Assembly: GCF_029227915.1 (NCBI RefSeq) | Contig: NC_079881.1 | Coordinates: forward strand, 14,981,501-15,045,500 | Direction of reading: 5' to 3' | DNA from: Hydractinia symbiolongicarpus | Lineage: Eukaryota > Cnidaria > Hydrozoa > Anthoathecata > Hydractiniidae | DNA length: 64,000 bases | In this document: one piece after another, positions 47,686 to 59,465 of the stretch | How positions within the stretch are numbered: the stretch's first letter is position 1 | How the letters are laid out: each line of letters opens with the position of its first letter | Translations under genes and position numbers: made by a program | Notes under the pieces: generated by a model | The model's database searches: none | What the model saw: only the letters and a program-made list of their open reading frames with translations | What the model was told of the DNA's origin: nothing

Positions 47686-50600
47686 ATGGCAACTTACCCG
47701 GGCTCGTGGAATCACTTTATTTACGTTTAGACTCCATATTAGGCCGTAAAAAGCCATATTACAGTCTTTAAAAGCCTGTGGAAGAAGTTAGCAGCGTTCT
47801 TGCAGCCTGACGCTCAAGAAAACGAATTAATACATCGTAGTTCATTGAAGTTGAAAGGAATAGGCCGATGACCTCCTGTCTGTGCACGTGGAACTCCCTG
47901 ACTTAAGTGTAGTCTCTTTATTAGGCCGTAAAAGGACCTATTCTGCGTTTCAAAGGACTGTGTACGTAGTTAGCAGCGTTCATAGAGCCTGGCGTTCAAG
48001 AAAACGACTTAATACATCGTAGACCATTGAGATTAAAAGGAACAGCCGAATGGAACTTGTCGGAGTTCGTAGAATCACGTGATTTACGTGTAGACTCCAT
48101 ATTATGCCGTAAAAGGCCATATTACAGGCTTTAAAGACATGTGCACATGGCTAGGAACGTTCTCAGAGCCTGGCGCTCAAGAAAACGACTTAATACATCG
48201 TAGACAATTGAGATTAAAAGGAACAGCCGAATGGAACTTGTCGGAGTTAGCGGAATCACGTGATTTACGTGTAGACTCCATATTAGGCCGTAAAAAGCCA
48301 TATTACAGGCTTTAAAGGACTGTGCACGTAGTTAGCAGCGTTCATAGAGCCTGGCGCTCAAGAAAACGACTTAAGACATCGTAGTCCATTGAGATTGAAA
48401 GGAATAGACAGATGGCAACTTCTCTGTCCTTGTAGAAACACGTGGTTCACGTGTAGTCTCCAAATTAGGCTGTCAAAGGACCTATTATGCGTTTCAAAGG
48501 ACTGTGTACGTAGTTAGCAGCGTTCATAGAGCCTGGCGTTCAAGAAAACGACTTAAGACATCGTAGTCCATTCAGATTAAAAGGAATAGACCGATGGTAA
48601 CTTGTGCGTGCTCTTGGAATCACGTGATTTACGTGTAGGCTCCAAATTAAGACGTAAAAAGCCATATTACAGGCTTTAAAGACCCGTGCACGTAGTTAGC
48701 AGCGTTCTCAGATCCTGGCGCTCAAGAAAACGACTTAATACATCGTAGACCATGGAGATTAAAAGGAACAGCCGAATGGAACTTGTCGGAGTTAGTGGAA
48801 TCACGTGACTTACGTGTAGACTACATATTAGGCCGAAAAAGGCCATATTACAGGATTTAAAGGCCTGTGCACGTAGTTAGCAGCGTTCTCAGATCCTGGC
48901 GCACAGGAAAACGACTTAATATATCGTAGTCCATTGAGATTGAAAGGAATAGACCGATGGCAACTTCTCTGGTCTCGTGAAATCACGTGACTTACGTGTA
49001 GACTACATATTAGGCCGAAAAATGCCATATTACAGGATTTAAAGGCCTGTGCACGTAGTTAGCAGCGTTCTCAGATCCTGGCGTTCAAGAAAACGACTTA
49101 ATACATCGTAGACCATTGAGATTGAAAGGAATAGACCGATGGCAACTTTGTCCGGGCTCGTGGAATCACTTTATTTACGTTTAGACTCCATATTAGGCCG
49201 TAAAAAGCCATATTACAGGCTTTAAAGGCCTGTGGAAGAAGTTAGCAGCGTTCTTGCAGCCTGACGCTCAAGAAAACGAATTAATACATCGTAGTTCATT
49301 GAAATTGAAAGGAATAGGCCGATGACGTCCTGTCTGTGCACTTGGAACTCCCTGACTTAAGTGTAGTCTCTTTATTAGGCCGTAAAAGGACCTATTATGC
49401 GTTTCAAAGGACTGTGTACGTAGTTAGCAGCGTTCATAGAGCCTGGCGTTCAAGAAAACGACTTAATACATCGTAGACCATTGAGATTAAAAGGAACAGC
49501 CGAATGGAACTTGTCGGAGTTCGTAGAATCACGTAATTTACGTGTAGACTCCATATTATGCCATAAAAGGCCATATTACAGGCTTTAAAGACATGTGCAC
49601 ATAGCTAGGAACGTTCTCAGAGCCTGGCGCTCAAGAAAACGACTTAATACATCGTAGACCATTGAGATTAAAAGGAACAGCCGAATGGAACTTGTCGGAG
49701 TTAGCGGAATCACGTGATTTACGTGTAGACTCCATATTAGGCGTAAATGGCCATATTACAGGCTTTAAAGACATGTGCACGTAGTTAGGCACGTTCTCAG
49801 AGCCTGGCGCTCAAGAAAACGACTTAATACATCGTAGACCATTGAGATTAAAAGGAACCGCCGAATGGAACTTGTCAGAGTTATTGGAATCACGTGATTT
49901 ACTTGTAGATTCCATATTAGGTCGTTAAAAGCCATATTACAGGCTTTGAAGGACTGTGCACGTAGTTAGCAGCGTTCATAGAGCCTGGCGCACAGGAAAA
50001 CGACTTAGTAAATCGTAGTCCATTGAGATTGAAAGGAATAGACCGATAGCAACTTCTCTGGGCTCGTGGAATCACGTGACTTGCATGCAGTCTCCTTATT
50101 AGGCCGTAAAAGGACCTATTATGCGTTTCAAAGGACTGTGGAAGAAGTTAGCAGCGTTCTTGCAGCCTGACACTCAAGAAAACGAATTAATACATCGTAG
50201 TTCATTGAAGTTGAAAGGAATAGGCCGATGACCTCCTGTCTGTGCTCGTGGAACTCCCTGACTTAAGTGTAGTCTCCTTATTTGGCCATAAGAGGCCGTA
50301 TTACACGGTTTAAAGGTCTGTCCACGTAATTAGGAACGTTCTCAGAGCCTGGCGCTCAAGAAAACGACTTAGTATACCGTAGTCCATTGAGATTGAAAGG
50401 AATAGACCGATGGCAACTTCTCTGGGCTCGTGGAATCAAGTGACTTACATGCAGTCTCTTTATTAGGCCGTAAAAGGCCATAATACAGGCTTTAAAGGAC
50501 TGTGCACTTAGTTAGCAGCGTTCATAGAGCCTGGCGCTCAAGAAAACGACTTATTATATCTTACTCCATTGAGATTGAAAGGAATACACTGATGGCAACT

Positions 50601-50924
50601 TGGCTTGGCTCCCGGAATCACGTGATTTACGTGTAGAGTCGATATTAGGCCGTAAAAAGCCATATTACAGGCTTTAAAGGCCTGTGGAAGAAGTTAGCAG
50701 CGTTCTTGCAGCCTGACGCTCAAGAAAACGAATTAATACATCGTAGTTCATTGAAATTGAAAGGAATAGGCCGATGACCTCCTGTCTGTGCACTTGGAAC
50801 TCCCTGACTTAAGTGTAGTCTCTTTATTAGGCCGTAAAAGGACCTATTATGCGTTTCAAAGGACTGTGTACGTAGTTAGCAGCGTTCATAGAGCCTGGCG
50901 TTCAAGAAAACAACTTAATACATC

Positions 50925-53900
50925 GTAGACCATTGAGATTAAAAGGAACAGCCGAATGGAACTTGTCGGAGTTCGTAGAATCACGTGATTTACGTGTAGA
51001 CTCCATATTAGGCGTAAATGGCCATATTACAGGCTTTAAAGACATGTGCACGTAGTTAGGAACGTTCTCAGAGCCTGGCGCTCAAGAAAACGACTTAATA
51101 CATCGTAGACCATTGAGATTAAAAGGAACCGCCGAATGGAACTTGTCAGAGTTAGTGGAATCACGTGATTTACTTGTAGACTCCATATTAGATCGTAAAA
51201 AGCCATATTACAGGCTTTAAAGGACTGTGCACGTAGTTAGCAGCGTTCATAGAGCCTGGCGCACAGGAAAACGACTTAGTAAATCGTAGTCCATTGAGAT
51301 TGAAAGGAATAGACCGATGGCAACTTCTCTTGGCTCGTGGAATCACGTGAATTGCATGCAGTCTCCTTATTAGGCCGTAAAAGGACCTATTATGCGTTTC
51401 AAAGGACTGTGTACGTAGTTAGCAACGTTCATAGAGCCTGGCGTTCAAGAAAACGACTTAATCGTAGTTCATTGAAATTGAAAGGAATAGGCCGATGACC
51501 TCCTGTCTGTGCTCGTGGAACTCCCTGACTTAGTGTAGTCTCCTTATTAGGCCATAAGAGGCCGTATTACACGGTTTAAAGGTCTGTCCACGTAATTAGG
51601 AACGTTCATAGAGCCTGGCGCTCAAGAAAACGGCTTATCATATCGTAGTCCAATGAGATTGAAAGGAATAAACCGATGGCAATTTGGCTGGGCTCGCGGA
51701 ATCACGTGATTTACGTGTAGACTCCAAATTAGGCCGTAAAAGGCCATATTTCCGGCTTTAAAGGCCTGTGCACGTAGTTAACAGCGTTTTCAGATCCTGG
51801 CGCTCAATAAAACGACTTAATACATCGTAGACCATTGAGATTAAAAGGAACCGCCGAATGGAACTTGTCAGAGTTAGTGGAATCACGGGATTTACGTGTA
51901 GACTCCATATTAGGCCGTAAAAAGCCATATTACAGGCTTTAAAGGACTGTCCACGTAGTTAGCAGCGTTCATAGAGCCTGGCGCACAGGAAAACGACTTA
52001 GTATATCGTAGTCCATTGAGATTGAAAGGAATAGACCGATGGCAACTTCTCTGGGCTCGTGGAATCAAGTGACTTACATGCAGTCTCTTTATTAGGCCGT
52101 AAAAGGCCATTTTACAGGCTTTAAAGGACTGTGCTCTTAGTTAGCAGCGTTCATAGAGCCTGGCGCCAGGAAAACGACTTAGTATATCGTAGACCATTGA
52201 GATTAAAAGGAACAGCCGAATGAAACTTGTCGGAGTTCGTAGAATCGCGTGATTTACGTGTAGACTCCATATTAAGACGTAAAAGGCCATATTACAGGCT
52301 TTAAAGGCCTGTGCACGCAGTTAGCAACATTTTTAGAGCCTGGCGCTCAAGAAGACGACCTAATACATCGTAGTCCATTGAGATTGACAGGAGTAGACTG
52401 ATGGCAACTTGTGCGGGTTCGTGGAAACACGTGATTTACGTGTAGACTCCTCATTGAGCCGTAAATGTCCATATTACACACTTTAAAGGCCTGTACACGT
52501 AGTTGGTAACCTTTTTAGACACTGGCGCTAGAGAAAACGACTTAAGACATCATAGTCCATTGAGATTGGGAGGAACAGACCAATGGGAACTTGTCTGTGC
52601 TCGTGGAATCACTTTATTCACGTTTAGACTCCATATTAGGCCGTAAAAGGCCATATTACAGGCTTTAAAGGCCTGTGGAAGAAGTTAGCAGTGTTCTCAG
52701 AGCCTGGCGCTCAAGAAAACGGCTTTTTTTATCGTAGTCCATTGAGATTAAAAAGAACAGACTGATCCCCACTTGTCTGGGCTCGTGGAATCACGTGATT
52801 TACGTGTAGACTCCAAATTAAGCAGTTAAAGGCCAAATTACAGGCTTTAAAGACATGTGCACGTAGTTATGAACGTTCTCAGAGCCTGGCGCTCAAGAAA
52901 ACGACTTAGTATATCGTAGTCCATTGAGATTGAAAGGAATAGACCGATGGCAACTTCTCTGGGCTCGTGGAATCACGTGACTTACATGCAGTCTCCTTAT
53001 TAGGCCGTAAAAGGACCTATTATGCGTTTCAAAGGACTGTGTACGTAGTTAGCAGCGTTCATAGAGCCTGGCGTTCAAGAAAACGACTTAATACATCGTA
53101 GACAATTGAGATTAAAAGGAACAGCGGAATGGAACTTGTCAGAGTTAGTGGAGTCACGTGATTTACGTGTAGACTCCATATTAGGCCGTAAAAAGCCATA
53201 TTACAGGCTTTAAAGGACTGTGCACGTAGTTAGCAGCGTTCATAGAGCCTGGCGTTCAAGAAAACGACTTAATACATCGTAGACAATTGAGATTAAAAGG
53301 AACAGCTGAATGGAACTTGTGGGAGTTCGTAGAATCACGTGATTTGCGCGTAGACTCCATATTATGCCGTAAAAGGCCATATTACAAGCTTTAAAGGACT
53401 GTGCACGTAGTTAGCAGCGTTGATAGAGCCTGGCGCACAGGAAAACGACTTAGTATATCGTAGTCCATTGAGATTAAAAGGAACAGACCAATGGGAACTT
53501 GTCTGTCCTCGTGGAATCACTTTATTTACGTTTAGACTCCATGTTAGGCCGTAAAAGGCCATATTACAGGCTTTAAAGGCCTGTGGAAGAAGTTAGCAGC
53601 GTTCTTGCAGCCTGACGCTCAAGAAAACGAATTAATACATCGTAGTTCATTGAAATTGAATGGAATAGGCCGATGACCTCCCGTCTGTGCTCGTGGAACT
53701 CCCTGACTTAAGTGTAGTCTCCTTATTAGGCCATAAGAGGCCGTATTACACGGTTTAAAGGTCTGTCCACGTAATTAGGAACGTTCTCAGAGCCTTGCGC
53801 TCAAGAAAACGGCTTATTATATCGTAGTCCATTGAGATTAAAAGTAACAGACTGATCCCCACTTGTCTGCGCACGTGGAATCACGTGATTTACGTGTAGA

Positions 53901-54190
53901 CTCCATATTAGGCCGTAAAAAGCCATATTACAGGCTTTGAAGGACTGTGCACGTAGTTAGCAGCGTTCATAGAGCCTGGCGCACAGGAAAACGACTTAGT
54001 ATATCGTAGTCCATTGAGATTGAAAGGAATAGACCGATGGCAACTTCTCTGGGCTCGTGGAATCACGTGACATACATGCAGTCTCTTTATTAGGCCGTAA
54101 AAGGACCTATTATGCGTTTCAAAGGACTGTGTACGTAGTTAGCAGCGTTCATAGAGCCTGGCGTTCAAGAAAACGACTTAATACATCGTA
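50925..54190 (+). repeat. 23-monomer segmental duplication, copy 1
   Basis: 50,925-51,655 matches 55,096-55,826 at 4,171 bp (23 monomers), and 52,381-54,190 matches 55,827-57,636 at 3,446 bp (19 monomers). Shared private markers are a 4-bp loss (GACTTAATCGTAGTTC near 51,455 and 55,626), a 1-bp loss (CTGACTTAGTGTAG), CATATTAGATCGTAAAAAG and GTGGAGTCACGTG (near 53,149 and 56,595). The middle 725 bp (51,656-52,380) has no counterpart in copy 2. Confidence 0.87.
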
Positions 54191-54916
54191 GACCATTGAG
54201 ATTAAAAGGAAGAGCCGAATGGAACTTGTCGGAGTTCGTAGAATCGCGTGATTTACGTGTAGACTCCATAGTATGCCGTAAAAGGCCATATTACAGGCTT
54301 TAAAGGACTGTGCACGTAGTTAGCAGCGTTCATAGAGTCTGGCGCACAGGAAAACGACTTAGTATATCGTAGTCCATTGAGATTAAAAGGAATAGACCGA
54401 TGGCAACTTCTCTGGGCTCGTGGAATAACGTGACTTACATGCAGTCTCTTTATTAGGCCGTAAAAGGACCTATTATGCGTTTCAAAGGACTGTGTACGTA
54501 GTTAGCAGCGTTCATAAAGCCTGGCGTTCAGGAAAACGACTTAATACATCGTAGACCATTGAGATTAAAAGGAAGAGCCGTATGGAACTTGTCGGAGTTC
54601 GTAGAATCGCGTGATTTACGTGTAGACTCCATAGTATGCCGTAAAAGGCCATATTACAGGCTTTAAAGGACTGTACACGTAGTTAGCAGCGTTCATAGAG
54701 TCTGGCGCACAGGAAAACGACTTAGTATATCGTAGTCCATTGAGATTAAAAGGAACAGACCAATGGGAACTTGTCTGTCGTCGTGGAATCACTTTATTTA
54801 CGTTTAGACTCCATGTTAGGCCGTAAAAGGCCATATTACAGGCTTTAAGGGCCTGTGAAAGAAGTTAGCAGCGTTCTTGCAGCCTGACGCTCAAGAAAAC
54901 GAATTAATACATCGTA
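54191..54916 (+). repeat. 2-monomer tandem (362 bp) with CTCCATAGTATGCCG
   Basis: GACCATTGAGATTAAAAGGA followed by AGAGCCG begins at 54,191 and again at 54,553, 362 bp apart. Both are followed by GTAGAATCGCGTGATTTACG and the rare CTCCATAGTATGCCG. A further copy of that marker lies near 60,250. This is the shortest HOR period in the window. Confidence 0.8.
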
Positions 54917-55095
54917 GTTCATTGAAGTTGAAAGGAATAGGCCGATGACCTCCTGTCTGTGTTCGTGGAACTCCCTGACTTAAGTGTAGTCTCCTTATTA
55001 AGCCATAAGAGGCCGTATTACACGGTTTAAAGGTCTGTCCACGTAATTAGGAACGTTCTCAGAGCCTGGCGCTCAAGAAAACGGCTTATTATATC

Positions 55096-57636
55096 GTAGA
55101 CCATTGAGATTAAAAGGAACAGCCGAATGGAACTTGTCGGAGTTCGTAGAATCACGTGATTTACGTGTAGACTCCATATTAGGCATAAATGGCCATATTA
55201 CAGGCTTTAAAGACATGTGCACGTAGTTAGGAACGTTCTCAGAGCCTGGCGCTCAAGAAAACGACTTAATACATCGTAGACCATTGAGATTAAAAGGAAC
55301 CGCCGAATGGAACTTGTCAGAGTTAGTGGAATCACGTGATTTACTTGTAGACTCCATATTAGATCGTAAAAAGCCATATTACAGGCTTTAAAGGACTGTG
55401 CACGTAGTTAGCAGCGTTCATAGAGCCTGGCGCACAGGAAAACGACTTAGTAAATCGTAGTCCATTGAGATTGAAAGGAATAGACCGATGGCAACTTCTC
55501 TTGGCTCGTGGAATCACGTGAATTGCATGCAGTCTCCTTATTAGGCCGTAAAAGGACCTATTATGCGTTTCAAAGGACTGTGTACGTAGTTAGCAACGTT
55601 CATAGAGCCTGGCGTTCAAGAAAACGACTTAATCGTAGTTCATTGAAATTGAAAGGAATAGGCCGATGACCTCCTGTCTGTGCTCGTGGAACTCGCTGAC
55701 TTAGTGTAGTCTCCTTATTAGGCCATAAGAGGCCGTATTACACGGTTTAAAGGTCTGTCCACGTAATTAGGAACGTTCATAGAGCCTGGCGCTCAAGAAA
55801 ACGGCTTATCATATCGTAGTCCAATGAGATTGACAGGAGTAGACTGATGGCAACTTGTGCGGGTTCGTGGAAACACGTGATTTACGTGTAGACTCCTCAT
55901 TGAGCCGTAAATGTCCATATTACACACTTTAAAGGCCTGTACACGTAGTTGGTAACCTTTTTAGACACTGGCGCTAGAGAAAACGACTTAAGACAACATA
56001 GTCCATTGAGATTGGGAGGAACAGACCAATGGGAACTTGTCTGTGCTCGTGGAATCACTTTATTCACGTTTAGACTCCATATTAGGCCGTAAAAGGCCAT
56101 ATTACAGGCTTTAAAGGCCTGTGGAAGAAGTTAGCAGTGTTCTCAGAGCCTGGCGCTCAAGAAAACGGCTTTTTTTATCGTAGTCCATTGAGATTAAAAA
56201 GAACAGACTGATCCCCACTTGTCTGGGCTCGTGGAATCACGTGATTTACGTGTAGACTCCAAATTAAGCCGTTAAAGGCCAAATTACAGGCTTTAAAGAC
56301 ATGTGCACGTAGTTATGAACGTTCTCAGAGCCTGGCGCTCAAGAAAACGACTTAGTATATCGTAGTCCATTGAGATTGAAAGGAATAGACCGAAGGCAAC
56401 TTCTCTGGGCTCGTGGAATCACGTGACTTACATGCAGTCTCCTTATTAGGCCGTAAAAGGACCTATTATGCGTTTCAAAGGACTGTGTACGTAGTTAGCA
56501 GCGTTCATAGAGCCTGGCGTTCAAGAAAACGACTTAATACATCGTAGACAATTGAGATTAAAAGGAACAGCCGAATGGAACTTGTCAGAGTTAGTGGAGT
56601 CACGTGATTTACGTGTAGACTCCATATTAGGCCGTAAAAAGCCATATTACAGGCTTTAAAGGACTGTGCACGTAGTTAGCAGCGTTCATAGAGCCTGGCG
56701 TTCAAGAAAACGACTTAATACATCGTAGACAATTGAGATTAAAAGGAACAGCTGAATGGAACTTGTGGGTGTTCGTAGAATCACGTGATTTGCGCGTAGA
56801 CTCCATATTATGCCGTAAAAGGCCATATTACAAGCTTTAAAGGACTGTGCACGTAGTTAGCAGCGTTGATAGAGCCTGGCGCACAGGAAAACGACTTAGT
56901 ATATCGTAGTCCATTGAGATTAAAAGGAACAGACCAATGGGAACTTGTCTGTCCTCGTGGAATCACTTTATTAAACGTTTAGACTCCATGTTAGGCCGTA
57001 AAAGGCCATATTACAGGCTTTAAAGGCCTGTGGAAGAAGTTAGCAGCGTTCTTGCAGCCTGACGCTCAAGAAAACGAATTAATACATCGTAGTTCATTGA
57101 AATTGAATGGAATAGGCCGATGACCTCCCGTCTGTGCTCGTGGAACTCCCTGACTTAAGTGTAGTCTCCTTATTCGGCCATAATAGGCCGTATTACACGG
57201 TTTAAAGGTCTGTCCACGTAATTAGGAACGTTCTCAGAGCCTTGCGCTCAAGAAAACGGCTTATTATATCGTAGTCCATTGAGATTAAAAGTAACAGACT
57301 GATCCCCACTTGTCTGTGCACGTGGAATCACGTGATTTACGTGTAGACTCCATATTAGGCCGTAAAAAGCCATATTACAGGCTTTGAAGGACTGTGCACG
57401 TAGTTAGCAGCGTTCATAGAGCCTGGCGCACAGGAAAACGACTTAGTATATCGTAGTCCATTGAGATTGAAAGGAATAGACCGATGGCAACTTCTCTGGG
57501 CTCGTGGAATCACGTGACTTACATGCGGTCTCCTTATTAGGCCGTAAAAGGACCTCATATGCGTTTCAAAGGACTGTGTACGTAGTTAGCAGCGTTGATA
57601 GAGCCTGGCGTTCAAGAAAACGACTTAATACATCGT
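55096..57636 (+). repeat. 23-monomer segmental duplication, copy 2, with four monomers lost
   Basis: The junction at 55,826/55,827 reads CCAATGAGATTGACAGGAG. Its left part (CCAATGAGATTGA) is as at 51,651 and its right part (GAGATTGACAGGAG) as at 52,379. So 725 bp, exactly one 4-monomer HOR unit in length, is missing relative to copy 1. The copies differ at scattered bases, for example CGACGG versus CGAAGG (near 56,391 GACCGAAGGC) and ATTCGGCCATAATAGG near 57,173. Confidence 0.87.
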
Positions 57637-57969
57637 AGACAATTGAGATTAAAAGGAACAGCCGAATGGAACTTGTGGGAGTTCGTAGAATCACGTGATT
57701 TGCGTGTAGACTCCATATTATGCCGTAAAAGGCCATATTACAAGCTTTAAAGGACTGTGCACGTAGTTAGCAGCGTTGATAGAGCCTGGCGCACAGGAAA
57801 ACGACTTAGTATATCGTAGTCCATTGAGATTAAAAGGAACAGACTAATGGGAACTTGTCTGTGCTCGTGGAATCACTTTATTTACGTTTAGACTCCATGT
57901 TAGGCCGTAAAAGGCCATATTACATGCTTTAAAGGCATGTGGAAGAAGTTAGCAGCGTTTTTGCAGCCT

Positions 57970-59465
57970 GGCGCACAGGAAAACGACTTAGTATATCGTA
58001 GTCCATTGAGATTGAAAGGAATAGACCGATGGCAACTTCTCTGGGCTCGTGGAATCAAGTGACTTACATGCAGTCTCTTTATTAGGCCGTAAAAGGCCAT
58101 ATTACAGGCTTTAAAGGACTGTGCTCTTAGTTAGCAGCGTTCATAGAGCCTGGCGCCAGGAAAACGACTTAGTATATCGTAGACCATTGAGATTAAAAGG
58201 AACAGCCGAATGAAACTTGTCGGAGTTCGTAGAATCACGTGATTTACGTGTAGACTCCATATTAAGACGTAAAAGGCCATATTACAGGCTTTAAAGGCCT
58301 GTGCACGCAGTTAGCAACATTTTTAGAGCCTGGCGCTCAAGAAGACGACTTAATACATCGTAGTCCATTGAGATTGACAGGAGTAGACTGATGGCAACTT
58401 GTGCGGGTTCGTGGAAACACGTGATTTACGTGTAGACTCCTCATTGAGCCGTAAATGTCCATATTACACACTTTAAAGGCCTGTACACGTAGTTGGTAAC
58501 CTTTTTAGACACTGGCGCTAGAGAAAACGACTTAAGACATCATAGTCCATTGAGATTGGGAGGAACAGACCAATGGGAACTTGTCTGTGCTCGTGGAATC
58601 ACTTTATTCACGTTTAGACTCCATATTAGGCCGTAAAAGGCCATATTACAGGCTTTAAAGGCCTGTGGAAGAAGTTAGCAGTGTTCTCAGAGCCTGGCGC
58701 TCAAGAAAACGGCTTTTTTTATCGTAGTCCATTGAGATTAAAAAAAACAGACTGATCCCCACTTGTCTGGGCTCGTGGAATCACGTGATTTACGTGTAGA
58801 CTCCAAATTAGGCCGTTAAAGGCCAAATTACAGGCTTTAAAGACATGTGCACGTAGTTAGGAACGTTCTCAGAGCCTGGCGCTCAAGAAAACGACTTAGT
58901 ATATCGTAGTCCATTGAGATTGAAAGGAATAGACCGATGGCAACTTCTCTGGGCTCGTGGAATCACGTGACTTACATGCAGTCTCCTTATTAGGCCGTAA
59001 AAGGACCTATTATGCGTTTCAAAGGACTGTGTACGTAGTTAGCAGCGTTCATAGAGCCTGGCGTTCAAGAAAACGACTTAATACATCGTAGACAATTGAG
59101 ATTAAAAGGAACAGCCGAATGGAACTTGTCAGAGTTAGTGGAGTCACGTGATTTACGTGTAGACTCCATATTAGGCCGTAAAAAGCCATATTACAGGCTT
59201 TAAAGGACTGTGCACGTAGTTAGCAGCGTTCATAGAGCCTGGCGTTCAGGAAAACGACTTAATACATTGTAAACAATTGAGATTAAAAGGAACAGCCGAA
59301 TGAAACTTGTGGGAGTTCGTAGAATCACGTGATTTGCGTGTAGACTCCATATTATGCCGTAAAAGGCCATATTACAAGCTTTAAAGGACTGTGCACGTAG
59401 TTAGCAGCGTTGATAGAGCCTGGCGCACAGGAAAACGACTTAGTATATCGTAGTCCATTGAGATT
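57970..59465 (+). repeat. Third copy of the 52-kb block (offset 5,990 bp, 33 monomers)
   Basis: Matches 51,980-53,475 at 5,990 bp, including GTGCTCTTAGTTAGCAGCG, GCGCCAGGAAAACG and the TTGGTAACCTTTTTAGACAC monomer. The match ends inside GAGATT at about 59,465. GTGGAGTCACGTG recurs at 59,139, showing that three copies of this block lie between 52 and 59.5 kb. Confidence 0.85.

Noticed and set aside
52419-52435. CENP-B-box-like sequence GGTTCGTGGAAACACGTG (also near 55,863 and 58,407)
   Set aside because: It resembles the TTCG....A..CGGG box by eye, but the essential CGGG is not present at the required spacing (ACGT instead). The common monomer has CTCG rather than TTCG.
58690-58735. Poly-T run in CGGCTTTTTTTATCG (also 43,301, 52,721, 56,168 and 63,437) as a Pol III or intrinsic terminator
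   Set aside because: It is a cassette variant of CGGCTTATTATATCG with no upstream transcript or hairpin specific to it. It is copied with the block by duplication.
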